A DNA stretch of 64,000 nt from Oribacterium sp. P6A1 (GCF_000702885.1 NZ_JNKO01000015.1:1-64000); one strand, 5' to 3'; shown: positions 26,240 to 36,893, counted from the first letter of the stretch. The notes: a model not told the origin generated them from the letters alone. Numbers and translations: made by a program.

Positions 26240-27391
26240 ACAAATATCAATTTGATTTTTAACACATCTTAAATATAGCACTTATTTGTTACTTATCGTT
26301 TTATGTTTTTAAATTTCTTCTATGCAACTTTTGATTTGTCGATCTGGTGAATAAAAGGCATCAACTCTTCCTGTAGCTTTCTCGGTGGACAGATTACTGA
26401 AATCTTCCCCAGTCTCTCCTTTGATATATTCGACATTGATTTAGCTGATCCACCCGAAACGCTCTGAATAACCGGTCTGAATTCCTTGCAATTTATAAGT
26501 TGCCATAAAAACATCGCATCCATCTTTTCATTTGGGACTAATCTAAATATCAAATCTGGCATCATCAGTTTTGCCGGCGTTTCATCTACATAAGCTGCCA
26601 TTCCAACAAGTTCAGGCGTATTCTTTCTTGTGAATAGCAAATCCCCCTTATGAACCTCAGCACTTTCAACAAACATTTTTTCATCCAAAAGAGCTTTGTT
26701 CTCATCTGGACGATAATCACCATAGGTAGCTGCACTTAATTTCAAAACAGCAGGATAATCACCCATTCTTGCTTTATCGGAACACACAAAGCTCTTACCA
26801 TTATCTATTCTTTCCAAGCAGTCTTCCAACTTGTAAGTATTCCATCCTTTGGGATTCCGAACTGGATCCCCAAACATCTCGACAAATCGGACTTTGATGA
26901 GTTCGTCGAGTTTTTGAAGTTCATCTTCTCTTGATGCAATTACTCTTTCACATTTACCAAGGATATCTACAATCTCTGCTTGTCTCTCTAATGAATCTAA
27001 ATTGAATTGCTCATTTTTATAATCTTTAAAATATATATGCGGTATAGTTGCACCAGTAAAATATTTTTCAAGGTGCATATACCTAACAACATAGCAAAGG
27101 TATTCAGGCAAAACATTTTCTTTAGGCAGCAAATACTGCATCGTGCCAATCACTGAAGATTTAGCTGGATGCAATGTTGTTCTTCCTATTCCAGCGCCAT
27201 CCTTAACTACAGCAACATATGGCTTATCTTGATGGTAAAAATCAACATTTCCGATATATCCCGATGCTCCATAAATAGGATAATCTCCCGTGGCATCTAT
27301 AATATCTGACTGTTTTAAATTTGATGATCCACGCTCACAAACATCTTCAAGTTTTACTCTCATCTATCATCCCCTACAAATATCAATTTGA
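26240..27391. repeat. 16-bp direct repeats flanking the second hsdS
   Basis: ACAAATATCAATTTGA occurs at 26240-26255 and 27376-27391, in the same orientation, on either side of hsdS copy 2. Each contains CAAAT and ATTTG arms around ATCA. A partial copy, ACAAATATT, lies at 25681 just upstream of the intact hsdS within the same CATCCCTACAAATAT context. The neighbouring tyrosine recombinase makes these candidate recombination sites. The bases 26064-26239 show no gene; they hold palindromic fragments such as GTCCTGTCGGAC. Confidence 0.55.
26320..27363 (-). CDS. hsdS: Type I restriction specificity subunit, second copy, C-terminally cut
   Basis: 347 residues with two recognition domains different from those of the intact hsdS, and the same central spacer (KLDELIKVRFVEMFGD, 151-166). 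It stops at FIHQIDKSKVA and lacks the last 21 residues present in the other copy. The stop codon lies a few bases beyond an 18-base sequence shared with the other gene (26325-26342 and 24559-24576), so identity ends where the protein ends. It may be an alternative or donor specificity gene. Its start has the TAGGGGATGATAG leader shared with the other hsdS. Confidence 0.85.
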   Translation of the reverse strand: MRVKLEDVCERGSSNLKQSDIIDATGDYPIYGASGYIGNVDFYHQDKPYVAVVKDGAGIGRTTLHPAKSSVIGTMQYLLPKENVLPEYLCYVVRYMHLEKYFTGATIPHIYFKDYKNEQFNLDSLERQAEIVDILGKCERVIASREDELQKLDELIKVRFVEMFGDPVRNPKGWNTYKLEDCLERIDNGKSFVCSDKARMGDYPAVLKLSAATYGDYRPDENKALLDEKMFVESAEVHKGDLLFTRKNTPELVGMAAYVDETPAKLMMPDLIFRLVPNEKMDAMFLWQLINCKEFRPVIQSVSGGSAKSMSNISKERLGKISVICPPRKLQEELMPFIHQIDKSKVA

Positions 27392-27397
27392 ATCCTC

Positions 27398-28393
27398 TCA
27401 TGATATATATTTTTGATGAGATGATTTAACATTAGCCTGATTCACCATTGCATATCGCATAGTTGTATCTATCTGCGAATGTCCAAGTATCCGCTGAACC
27501 TGTTCTATAGGCATACCTTTATCGATTGCACGGGTTGCCATGGTTCTTCTGAATTTATGTGGATGAATACGCCGAAGATCTGTCTTTCTTCCAAGCTCCC
27601 GGAGTCTTATCTCCACTCCACTGATTTTAAGTCGTTCATTCGGCGCATCGAGAGTCACAAAAAGAGCCGGACTTTCATCGGTTCTCAGTTCAAGATAGTC
27701 TTGCAAATGAAGCTTTGCCTTAGCATCAAAGTAGACTTTTCTCTCCTTACCGCCTTTTCCAAACACAACACATTCTCGCTCCTCAAAGTCAATATCGGAA
27801 ACATTGAGATTAACAAGTTCCCCTACACGTATTCCGGTGGAGTAAAGCAGATCAACTATGGCAAGATCTCTCTTACAGGAACAGTTGTCACGAAGCCTCT
27901 CTATATCTTCATCGGATATCACTTCTTTGACCTGCTGATTGGTTTTTATTTTATGAATACGTCGCATAGGACTTTTCAAGATATAATTTTCTTCTTCGAG
28001 CCACGAAAAAAAGCTTGAGATATTGCGGCGAATGTTATCTACTGTAACCTTCCCGCAATTATTGATTTTCTGATAATCAGAAAGATAATGTCTCATATCC
28101 TCGGTAGTTATTCTCCTGACAGAAAGTTCCTGCTGCTGAAGCATTTTTTCAACGGTTACACGATAATACTGTATAGTTCTCTCAGAACATCCTTCTATGG
28201 CTTTGGCATCAAGGAACATACGAAGATATTCTGAATTCGGAATTTCTTTCTTCTCTTCTTCTCTTTCCGCAAAAACTCTCAGCATTACTTCCTGAAGCTT
28301 TTTCATTTGCGGAACCGAGAGATACTCTGACATTTCATTAAGAATGGTTACAACCTTTTCCTCCATGCTGGTACGCCCTTTCATTACCAGCAT
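27398..28393 (-). CDS. Tyrosine recombinase (XerC/XerD/phage integrase family) in the hsd island
   Basis: Up to 331 residues. A SAM-like core-binding domain (about 50-150) precedes the catalytic domain. The catalytic residues are visible: Arg in STGIRVGEL, Lys in GKGGKERKVYF, His-x-x-Arg in HPHKFRRTMA, His in LGHSQ, and the nucleophile Tyr in MRYAMV. Starts at 28393, 28384 or 28366 are all possible; the last two have better-spaced sites. It lies between hsdM and the two hsdS genes, the usual place of recombinases that reshuffle hsdS targets. The chromosomal dimer-resolution Xer role is less likely. Confidence 0.88.
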   Translation of the reverse strand: MLVMKGRTSMEEKVVTILNEMSEYLSVPQMKKLQEVMLRVFAEREEEKKEIPNSEYLRMFLDAKAIEGCSERTIQYYRVTVEKMLQQQELSVRRITTEDMRHYLSDYQKINNCGKVTVDNIRRNISSFFSWLEEENYILKSPMRRIHKIKTNQQVKEVISDEDIERLRDNCSCKRDLAIVDLLYSTGIRVGELVNLNVSDIDFEERECVVFGKGGKERKVYFDAKAKLHLQDYLELRTDESPALFVTLDAPNERLKISGVEIRLRELGRKTDLRRIHPHKFRRTMATRAIDKGMPIEQVQRILGHSQIDTTMRYAMVNQANVKSSHQKYIS

Positions 28394-28517
28394 CCTTCAA
28401 CCATTCTCTTTACTATAATCACTTTCGGCCATTAACAAATTTTTCATAAAATAGACCTATGCTTTAGTGGTCAAAGCGAAATCCAAGATAATATCCAAAC
28501 AAGAAATTTCCTGATAA

Positions 28518-28559
28518 AAAAATCCAGTTGATCATTTTATTTTGACCAACTGGATTTTT
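28518..28559 (-). terminator. Terminator after hsdM
   Basis: A 13-bp outer stem AAAAATCCAGTTG / CAACTGGATTTTT, followed on the minus strand by seven T residues. It uncouples hsdM from the recombinase and hsdS genes. A possible separate promoter, TTTGTT, 16 bases, TATAGT, lies just upstream of the recombinase. Confidence 0.85.
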
Positions 28560-28560
28560 G

Positions 28561-30063
28561 TTATGCTTTCAACAGTTTCTCAAGTTCTTCCATCTCTCTT
28601 GCGATATCTGCTTCTATAGCTTTGATATTTGCCATGATTTCTTCTGTTGGCGGGTACTCCACATTCTGATACTCAACTTCTTTGTATTTGTTGATTGAAA
28701 GGTCGTAGTCATTGTCTACGATTTCGTTTTTAGGAACTATAAAAGATTTCTCTGTTCTCTTTCTTTCTGCTTCTTTGTCAAGATTTCTATATCTTTCTAT
28801 GATATCCGGTATATCATTTTCCGCCACCGGATTACGTTTATCATCAAGGCTGAATCCGTCCGCTGTCATGTCATAGAACCAGACTTTATCTGTTCCGCCA
28901 TGACCTGTTTTGGTGAAGATCAGAATGGCCGTTGATACTCCGGCATATGGTTTGAAAACACCTGACGGCATGGAGATAACCGCCTCCAGTCTGTTCTCTT
29001 CCACGATTTCCTTACGGATATCCTTATGGGCTTTTGATGAACCGAACAGGACGCCATCAGGAACGATGCAAGCACATCTTCCTCCCACCTTCAGCATACG
29101 AAGGAAAAGCGTCAAAAACAGAAGCTCTGTTTTCTTGGTTTTACATACCTTAAGAAGGTCTCCCGATACAGATTCCGCATCGAGACTTCCCTTAAAAGGC
29201 GGATTCGCAAGGATCAGAGAATATTTGTCGTGGTCAGGATTCTGATCTGACAAACTGTCTCTGTACTCTATGAAAGGATTCTCAATTCCATGAGTCATCA
29301 TGTTCATTGCGCCGATACGAAGCATGGTTCTGTCCATATCGAAACCATGGAACATGGAATTCATGTAATGAGCTTTCTTATCTTTGTTGAAGAATATCTC
29401 CTCTTTTCGTTTTTCCTTGAGGTACTCTGCGGCTGATACCAGGAAACCCGAGGTTCCGCAGGCCGGGTCGCATATGATCTCGTCAGCTTTCGGATCAATT
29501 ATTTCCACCATCATTCGGATGATATGTCTAGGTGTTCTAAACATACCATTACGTCCGGATGAGGCAATTTTATTCAGCATATACTCATATACGTCACCGC
29601 GCACATCTGTTGACTGAATCTCACTCATTAGCTGATATATTTCATCAAGAGAGTCAACAACCTTGGAAAGAAGTAAAGGCGTCGGCAGTTTGAAGATGGC
29701 ATCATCCATATATTTGGAATACGCGCTGTTTTTGTCGCTGTGAAGTCCCTTTATAAAAGGAAATACCCACTCCTGCATCACTGTATACATTCTGCCGGCA
29801 GGAAAATCATGGAACACTGACCACTTAAGCTGTTTTCCGTCTATGGTTCGTTCACCTATCTTTACTTCCTCAGAAAAGATGCTCTTGTAGGGAATACCCA
29901 GCATGGCACTTTCTTTCTCTTTCTTGTTATCTGCATCATCCAAATCCCTGATGAACATAAGATATGTAATCTGTTCGATGACTTCCAGCGGATTCACAAG
30001 TCCTCCCGCCGCAAATACATCCCAAAGCCCGTCTATCTTATTTTTCAGCTCACCTGTAATCAT
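28561..30063 (-). CDS. hsdM: Type I restriction-modification DNA methyltransferase
   Basis: A 500-residue N6-adenine methyltransferase. An N-terminal helical HsdM domain (about 5-150) is followed by the AdoMet-binding motif DPACGTSGF (199-207) and the catalytic NPPF (287-290). It pairs with HsdS for methylation and with HsdR for cleavage. It is the first gene of the island. GGGAG precedes ATG, and TATAAT lies about 70 bases upstream on the minus strand. Confidence 0.94.
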   Translation of the reverse strand: MITGELKNKIDGLWDVFAAGGLVNPLEVIEQITYLMFIRDLDDADNKKEKESAMLGIPYKSIFSEEVKIGERTIDGKQLKWSVFHDFPAGRMYTVMQEWVFPFIKGLHSDKNSAYSKYMDDAIFKLPTPLLLSKVVDSLDEIYQLMSEIQSTDVRGDVYEYMLNKIASSGRNGMFRTPRHIIRMMVEIIDPKADEIICDPACGTSGFLVSAAEYLKEKRKEEIFFNKDKKAHYMNSMFHGFDMDRTMLRIGAMNMMTHGIENPFIEYRDSLSDQNPDHDKYSLILANPPFKGSLDAESVSGDLLKVCKTKKTELLFLTLFLRMLKVGGRCACIVPDGVLFGSSKAHKDIRKEIVEENRLEAVISMPSGVFKPYAGVSTAILIFTKTGHGGTDKVWFYDMTADGFSLDDKRNPVAENDIPDIIERYRNLDKEAERKRTEKSFIVPKNEIVDNDYDLSINKYKEVEYQNVEYPPTEEIMANIKAIEADIAREMEELEKLLKA

Positions 30064-30153
30064 TGGTTTTCTCCCATATCTTATTATGCTTTATACCAAG
30101 ATGTTTTTTTCCTTCCAATCTAAGCATGCATCATTATACTCCTGATAAAAAAT

Positions 30154-30174
30154 GTGGGAAGCAGAGCTTCCCAC
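30154..30174 (-). terminator. Terminator after the symporter gene
   Basis: A 9-bp stem GTGGGAAGC / GCTTCCCAC with a 3-base loop is followed on the minus strand by a run of T residues. It lies in the interval before hsdM, 120 bases after the symporter stop. Confidence 0.8.
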
Positions 30175-30294
30175 TCATTAAACTTCATTTCTTCATCGAT
30201 TCTATAGTCGGAAGGTTAATGTAAATCTCGGTGATATTATATTACTCAGAAAATCTCTTAAAAACAAGAAAAGTCCGTTCTTTAATGTTTGTCA

Positions 30295-31929
30295 TCATTT
30301 CATCATCCCATTTCTTTTTCCCACGCAAAAGGTTCCTACGATATCACCAAACACATTATTGGCAGTGTTAAGAGGATCTGTTATGGCATCGATACCTATA
30401 AAAATCGCAAGTGCTTCCATAGGCACATGGAACTGCATAAGAAGTACTGACATACATATGGTTGAAACACCGGGTATTCCAGGAGCTCCAAAAGAAAGTA
30501 AGACAATAGTCACTATCAAAGATACGATCTCGCCGCCCGATAATTCAACTCCGAACACTTTTGCCAGAAACAGCGTGGAGATAGTAAGGACTACTACAAA
30601 TCCATCCATATTTATGGTTGCTCCAAGTGGAATGGAAAATGAATACAGCTTGGGAGAAATATTAAGCTTTTTATCACAGGTATCCATAGTAAACGGCATG
30701 GCAGCGCTGCTTGAAGACAGTGCAAAAGCATTTAGCCAGGCCGGTACGGCATTTTTAAAAAAATCAAAAGGATTGCTTCCTGTCATAATAAAAACTATGG
30801 TTAAATAGAACACCAGCATCACTATCATTCCAAGTAAGATACAGAAGAACAATGACAGCAGTGTCTTTATCAAATGGAAATCCATAGTCATAACCATAGA
30901 TCCTATAAAAGCAAACACTGCTATAGGCAGACACTTTGTAATGGCAGAAGCCACCCTAAGAAACACATCGTTTGCCGCAGAGATAAAAAAAGTGATTTTC
31001 TCAGTCTTTTCACCCATAAGCGGCACCACTCCTCCAACAAGTATGCCAAGGAAAATAAGCTGCAGTGTAGCGGAATCAACAAAGGCACCAACAAAATTGT
31101 CAGGAACTATCCCGATAATCGTATCAAGGATGCTGACCGCCTCCTGTTCTCCGACCTGTTGTGTTTCACTTATCATGTACGAAAATTCATTAAAGGTTCC
31201 CGGATTTATGATATTGTATGCAGTAAATGCAACTATGGTAGCTACAAAGGTAGTCATGGCATAAAAGCCCATGACACGGACACCTATCTTCCCCAATTCA
31301 CTGAGATCTGTAATGGAAGAAACCGACGCAGCAATGGAAAAGAATATAAGGGGAGCAATAACTGCTTTTAAAGCATTTAAGAATATGGTCTTTATTGTCA
31401 TAAACACATATTCATTTATTGCGTTACATATATTGCCGCTTAATGCAATTCTCATGAAGCTGCAAAGGATTACCGCAAGAAGCATTGAAAACAAAACATT
31501 TATAAGATTCTTTTGACTTGATATTCCCGCAGTTATGACAATCTTATTGGTTCCGTTTCTGTAGCTCTGTCTGATAATATCGCTGTTGGCATTGATTATC
31601 ATGTTCCTTATAGCAGCCTCGGCATTGGGAGCGGATTCATAGTAGTCGAAGTCAGGAATGAAATTCACTGTCCCTACCTTTACTTCATTCCTGCTTTCAC
31701 TCATAAGTGTTATGGTGGTTTTTCCCAAAAATCTTTTTACACGTATGATCACAGGACGATTTTCTTTTGTAACCTTAAAGAGCTCAACGAGATACTCCTC
31801 CGCAAGAAGCACTGCCTTTGACCTGTCCCTGACACCGGTCTTGCATTCTGTCAGCCTGTTTTCTATAAATTCTATGGCATTAGTTAAGTTTCCCTGCTCC
31901 GGCGACACTCTTACAGTAAATTCTTTCAT
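30295..31929 (-). CDS. Dicarboxylate/amino acid:cation symporter with an extra N-terminal ATPase-like domain
   Basis: 544 residues. The C-terminal ~400 form a DAACS (GltP-type) secondary transporter with eight or so membrane segments and the signatures SSSSAAMPFT and PLGATINMDG, so it probably imports glutamate, aspartate or C4-dicarboxylates with Na+ or H+. The N-terminal ~125 residues are soluble and not part of the family. The segment VLLAEEYLVELFKVT (41-55) recalls the N-box of SpoIIAB/RsbW-like ATPases, but no glycine-rich ATP lid is obvious. This would be a sensor-like or degenerate domain fused to a carrier. Monocistronic. Confidence 0.85.
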   Translation of the reverse strand: MKEFTVRVSPEQGNLTNAIEFIENRLTECKTGVRDRSKAVLLAEEYLVELFKVTKENRPVIIRVKRFLGKTTITLMSESRNEVKVGTVNFIPDFDYYESAPNAEAAIRNMIINANSDIIRQSYRNGTNKIVITAGISSQKNLINVLFSMLLAVILCSFMRIALSGNICNAINEYVFMTIKTIFLNALKAVIAPLIFFSIAASVSSITDLSELGKIGVRVMGFYAMTTFVATIVAFTAYNIINPGTFNEFSYMISETQQVGEQEAVSILDTIIGIVPDNFVGAFVDSATLQLIFLGILVGGVVPLMGEKTEKITFFISAANDVFLRVASAITKCLPIAVFAFIGSMVMTMDFHLIKTLLSLFFCILLGMIVMLVFYLTIVFIMTGSNPFDFFKNAVPAWLNAFALSSSSAAMPFTMDTCDKKLNISPKLYSFSIPLGATINMDGFVVVLTISTLFLAKVFGVELSGGEIVSLIVTIVLLSFGAPGIPGVSTICMSVLLMQFHVPMEALAIFIGIDAITDPLNTANNVFGDIVGTFCVGKRNGMMK

Positions 31930-32090
31930 CCCCGCCTCCTATTTTACAATTGAATTCACTTTTTAAACATATCGTTGTTTCATGCATTAAAAATGTCAGT
32001 AAATTGCTATATCAGTTTTATCGTCACCATCGGATTTCTTATAATTTTTTCGTGATATAATCCTCATAAGGGTGCACATCTATAAAAAAA

Positions 32091-32126
32091 CTGCCGCATC
32101 CGGATTTTTTATCCTTCATGCGACAG
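32091..32126 (-). terminator. Terminator after the DUF6106-like gene
   Basis: CTGCCGCAT and ATGCGACAG pair with one mismatch. The minus strand then reads seven T residues. Confidence 0.8.
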
Positions 32127-32162
32127 TCTTTGCTTCAGGAAAACGCTGATTAAAGTGTTTCC

Positions 32163-32654
32163 TTAATATGCTTTATATTTCTGAGGTGTATTTCTTCTCA
32201 CCTGCTTCACAAGCTCATCATTGCCCTCGATATACATACATACCTTGTTTCCGTTTCTGACATAAATATATGCATATTTCTTATCTTCAGGGCCGTTGCC
32301 GGAATAGTCGAGAATCTTTGCGTTTCCCATCTCAGTCTTTGCTGCATCCGAGTTTTTCGGTGCAAAAAGAACCAGTTCCTCAGCGTTTGTCTCTACGATC
32401 TTTCTTCTGCGGGATTTGTTAAGAACTTCATCCAGCTCGAAACTTCCGCCGAAATAAGTGTATTCGTATTCTACACTTGAAAAAAGCCATATCCCATAGT
32501 CTGCGGCAATCATTGCAAGAAGCAAAAGCAGTGCAAAGGCATACTGAAGTGCCAGAAACAGTGATATCACCGTAAGAACCAAAGCTCCCACAAAGGCTGC
32601 CTTCCAGTAAACAGGATCATTTCTTTTCACCATGTGCTCTACATATTCATCCAT
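32163..32654 (-). CDS. Two-helix membrane protein resembling DUF6106
   Basis: 163 residues starting MDEYVEHMVKRND, with two adjacent membrane helices (about 20-56) and a C-terminal cytoplasmic domain of ~100 residues with the pattern FELDEVLNKSRRRKIVETN. It resembles, by recollection, the clostridial DUF6106 family. Function is unknown. It lies upstream of an isolated terminator and downstream of the groEL 3' repeat region. Confidence 0.7.
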   Translation of the reverse strand: MDEYVEHMVKRNDPVYWKAAFVGALVLTVISLFLALQYAFALLLLLAMIAADYGIWLFSSVEYEYTYFGGSFELDEVLNKSRRRKIVETNAEELVLFAPKNSDAAKTEMGNAKILDYSGNGPEDKKYAYIYVRNGNKVCMYIEGNDELVKQVRRNTPQKYKAY

Positions 32655-32713
32655 ATATCTCTCCGTTCCGCCGGGTCATATGATTCATCGGCATATCTTT
32701 TAGTTTAGAAAAA

Positions 32714-32743
32714 AGCCCGAACTGCTTTTTCGCAGTCCGAGCT
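32714..32743 (-). terminator. Terminator of the groESL transcript
   Basis: AGCCCGAACTGC pairs with GCAGTCCGAGCT, with G-U pairs in the RNA. Five or six T residues follow on the minus strand. It is 290 bases after the groEL stop, beyond a repeat cluster. Confidence 0.8.
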
Positions 32744-32798
32744 TAATTATACGAAATTTATATTCGAGGTGCAAACATAATGACGCTTCCCTCTACAA

Positions 32799-32913
32799 GC
32801 ATAAAGCCCTACGGATTGCTCCGCTAACGCTCTCGCAATCCTAACAGGGCTCTTTACACTCTTTGCATAAAGCCCTACGGATTGCTCCGCTAACGCTCTC
32901 GCAATCCTAACAG
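32799..32913. repeat. Two identical 49-bp palindromic repeats in the groEL 3' region
   Basis: The 49-mer at 32799-32847 recurs exactly at 32865-32913. Each unit contains GATTGC facing GCAATC around CTCCGCTAACGC. From 32914 to 33030 further palindromes follow, including GATATCTcaaaccgcgctggcgcgc and a GGGCTTTATGC end that mirrors the GCATAAAGCCC start, so the whole 32799-33030 block can fold on itself. The GCTCCGCT core links it to the elements at 5637 and 55700. Confidence 0.8.
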
Positions 32914-33030
32914 ATATCTCAAACCGCGCTGGCGCGCTTATTTTCGATATCTGTTAGCGTCGCTAGAACGTAAGTGCTTTTGAAAGCGAGCTTTCAACGC
33001 CCTTCCGTTCTGCGACCGGGCTTTATGCAC

Positions 33031-34665
<1,635 letters not shown>

Positions 34666-34786
34666 CTAAATGTCTCCGCCCTGCGCTGTCATTCCATGAC
34701 ACCTCACGACGGGAAATCTCTGTCTATGTTCCTCCGGTCTTCCATAACAATGTCTCCATCATCCTGAAAGACCGATAAATATTCAA

Positions 34787-35077
34787 TTATTTCTCTACGA
34801 TAGCGAGAATGTCGTTCTGCTTAACAACAGTGTACTTGGTTCCGTCGATCTCAACCTCTGAACCTGCATACTTTGAGAAAAGAACGTGATCACCTGCCTT
34901 AACCTGCATTGTGATCTCTTTTCCGTCAACAACTCCGCCAGGACCAACTGCAACAACAACTGCCTGACCGGGCTTCTCCTTGTCATTCTGTCCGGGAAGA
35001 ACGATACCGCTGGCTGTTGTCTCTTCCATCTTCTCTTTCTCAAGAACTACTCTGTCAAATAATGGAACTAACTTCAT
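34787..35077 (-). CDS. groES: Co-chaperonin GroES
   Basis: A 96-residue lid subunit of the chaperonin. It starts MKLVPLFDRVVLEKEKMEET, and the mobile loop follows in TTASGIVLPGQ. The glycine-rich dome and the C-terminal GTKYTVVKQNDILAIVE are normal. First gene of the operon. Confidence 0.96.
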   Translation of the reverse strand: MKLVPLFDRVVLEKEKMEETTASGIVLPGQNDKEKPGQAVVVAVGPGGVVDGKEITMQVKAGDHVLFSKYAGSEVEIDGTKYTVVKQNDILAIVEK

Positions 35078-35253
35078 CTGATTGACCTCCTAATTTATTA
35101 CCTTCATAGGTTTTGTATGCGGGTTTTCGGTTAATGTTTCTACATTTCCTTTGTGAAAACCCTCATGGGCACCGGATTACAAAAAACCGATAACCTTACT
35201 ATCCTTACCTTTGTGCTTTTGATATATAAATCTTATCTCCAGCAACAAATCGT

Positions 35254-35296
35254 ATTATAAAACGCATTATTAGCAACGTCAAGCATCGAGTGCTAA
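35254..35296 (-). promoter_or_regulatory. groESL promoter with overlapping CIRCE-like HrcA operator
   Basis: On the minus strand, TTGACG (35277-35282), 17 bases, TATAAT (35254-35259) is near consensus. It is overlapped by 35270-35296: TTAGCAACG, 9 bases, GAGTGCTAA. This is the CIRCE architecture, with one perfect arm and three mismatches in the other. HrcA bound here would cover the -35 box. Confidence 0.85.
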
Positions 35297-35336
35297 CAAT
35301 TTGCAGTTTTCACATTTATTTCACATAAAAAAGAAA

Positions 35337-35360
35337 GAGCATGATCCGAAGACCATGCCC
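35337..35360 (-). terminator. Terminator after the MATE gene
   Basis: A 10-bp stem (with G-U pairs) with a TTCG loop on the minus strand, followed by TTCTTTTTT. Confidence 0.85.
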
Positions 35361-35365
35361 TGAAA

Positions 35366-36697
35366 TCAGAACTTCCCTTTATTTTTATAATGCAGATAAA
35401 ACAGCACACATATGATAACACTTAAAAACGATCCTGCCGGTGCCGCAAGTCCCATGGCGTACAGAGTTTCCGGATACATTTTAGTGGCAAGCCATGCCCC
35501 CGGAACACGCACAAAAACCACAGACAGGATATTGTGAATAAATCCCAGTATGGACATGTTGCAGGCACTGAAGAATCCGGAGAACGGGAAATGCACTCCC
35601 GCTACCGCGCAGTCGATAACATAGGTCTGCATATACTGCACCGCATATTCCTTAACAACAGGGTCATTCGTAAACATCCTGAAAAACCAGGGGGAAATAA
35701 ACTGAAACAGTACCGCGAAGAACACACCGACGGAGAAAGACATTATCACACCGTACTTAAGAGTATTACGGGCTCTAACCCTGTCTCCCGCCCCCACGGA
35801 CTGGGCAACAATTGTCGAAACTGTAGACAGCATACTGGAGGGAACCAGAAACAGGAAGCTGATGGTCTTTTCCACGATACCTACAGCAGCGGAAATGTCT
35901 ACGCCCCGCTGATTGGCTATGACCGTAATAAGGATGAAAGAGATCTGGATAAATCCGTCCTGACAGGCAATAGGAACTCCCACCCCCAGTATCTTTTCCA
36001 GAACAAACCTGTCCGGCCTGAGATCCGAAAGATGCACCTCAAACAGTTTTTTCTTTACTATGGCTGTGAAAGCAATGATAACACTTACCCCCTGGGCAAG
36101 AATCGTCCCGTATGCGGCACCGGAGGCTCCCATATGCATCGGTCCCATAAAAACAAAGTCAAGAACTATATTTACGAAACAGGCTATAGCTATAAACATA
36201 AGGGGACTCTTCGAATCCCCCATGCCTCTGAAAATGGAACTAAGAATGTTATAAGCCACTATGAACGGGATACCGGCGAAACAAATGGTGAGATAACTGA
36301 CTGTTCCGGTCACCGCCTCAATCGGAGTGGAAAGAGCCGAAACTATGGGGTGTATGGTCATAAGGAGAAGCACCGTAACCACCGCTGCTACTCCTGCGAA
36401 AAGCGTCACAGTGTTGCCTATGGCGCGGCTCACCTTCTTCTCATCCTCAGCCCCCACGAACTGTCCGATCATGACAGTTGAACCCATGGCCAGTCCAACC
36501 AGCATCACCGTTACCATATGCATGACCTGTGAACCTATGGAAACCGCGGATATCACATCCGCACCGTTGAACTGCCCGGCTATAAGAAGATCTGCAAGCC
36601 CGTAAAGTGTCTGCAGAAAGAAACTTAGAAGATACGGCAGTGAGAACCATATCATATTATGTAAAAGATTGCCCTTGGATAAATTGTGTTGTGCCAA
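35366..36697 (-). CDS. MATE-family multidrug/toxin exporter
   Basis: About 443 residues with twelve predicted membrane segments in two homologous halves, typical of the NorM/DinF/MepA branch that exports cationic compounds using Na+ or H+. I choose the TTG at 36697: GGGAGG lies five bases upstream, and this start removes an unlikely 32-residue cysteine-rich leader from the longer frame. Starting sequence LAQHNLSKGNLLHNMIWFSL. The substrate is unknown and no regulator is adjacent. Confidence 0.88.
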   Translation of the reverse strand: MAQHNLSKGNLLHNMIWFSLPYLLSFFLQTLYGLADLLIAGQFNGADVISAVSIGSQVMHMVTVMLVGLAMGSTVMIGQFVGAEDEKKVSRAIGNTVTLFAGVAAVVTVLLLMTIHPIVSALSTPIEAVTGTVSYLTICFAGIPFIVAYNILSSIFRGMGDSKSPLMFIAIACFVNIVLDFVFMGPMHMGASGAAYGTILAQGVSVIIAFTAIVKKKLFEVHLSDLRPDRFVLEKILGVGVPIACQDGFIQISFILITVIANQRGVDISAAVGIVEKTISFLFLVPSSMLSTVSTIVAQSVGAGDRVRARNTLKYGVIMSFSVGVFFAVLFQFISPWFFRMFTNDPVVKEYAVQYMQTYVIDCAVAGVHFPFSGFFSACNMSILGFIHNILSVVFVRVPGAWLATKMYPETLYAMGLAAPAGSFLSVIICVLFYLHYKNKGKF

Positions 36698-36893
36698 TGC
36701 TGCCTCCCGTAAAATATATAATCTATCCCCAAATTTTAATTTGGCACCACAGATTTTACAACAGCATTTAGCGAATAACAGCCATAAAACCAAAATATAA
36801 AAATCAAAATGAGACCCCTTATCGGAATTGGTACAGTACCTTCTTCCTTAGGGATCTCATTTCTGGATTTTTACGACGCAGGCTATCCGTATA

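Noticed and set aside
27398-28393. Chromosomal XerC/XerD of dimer resolution
   Set aside because: The family fits, but the position between hsdM and paired hsdS genes with flanking repeats favours a dedicated hsdS recombinase.
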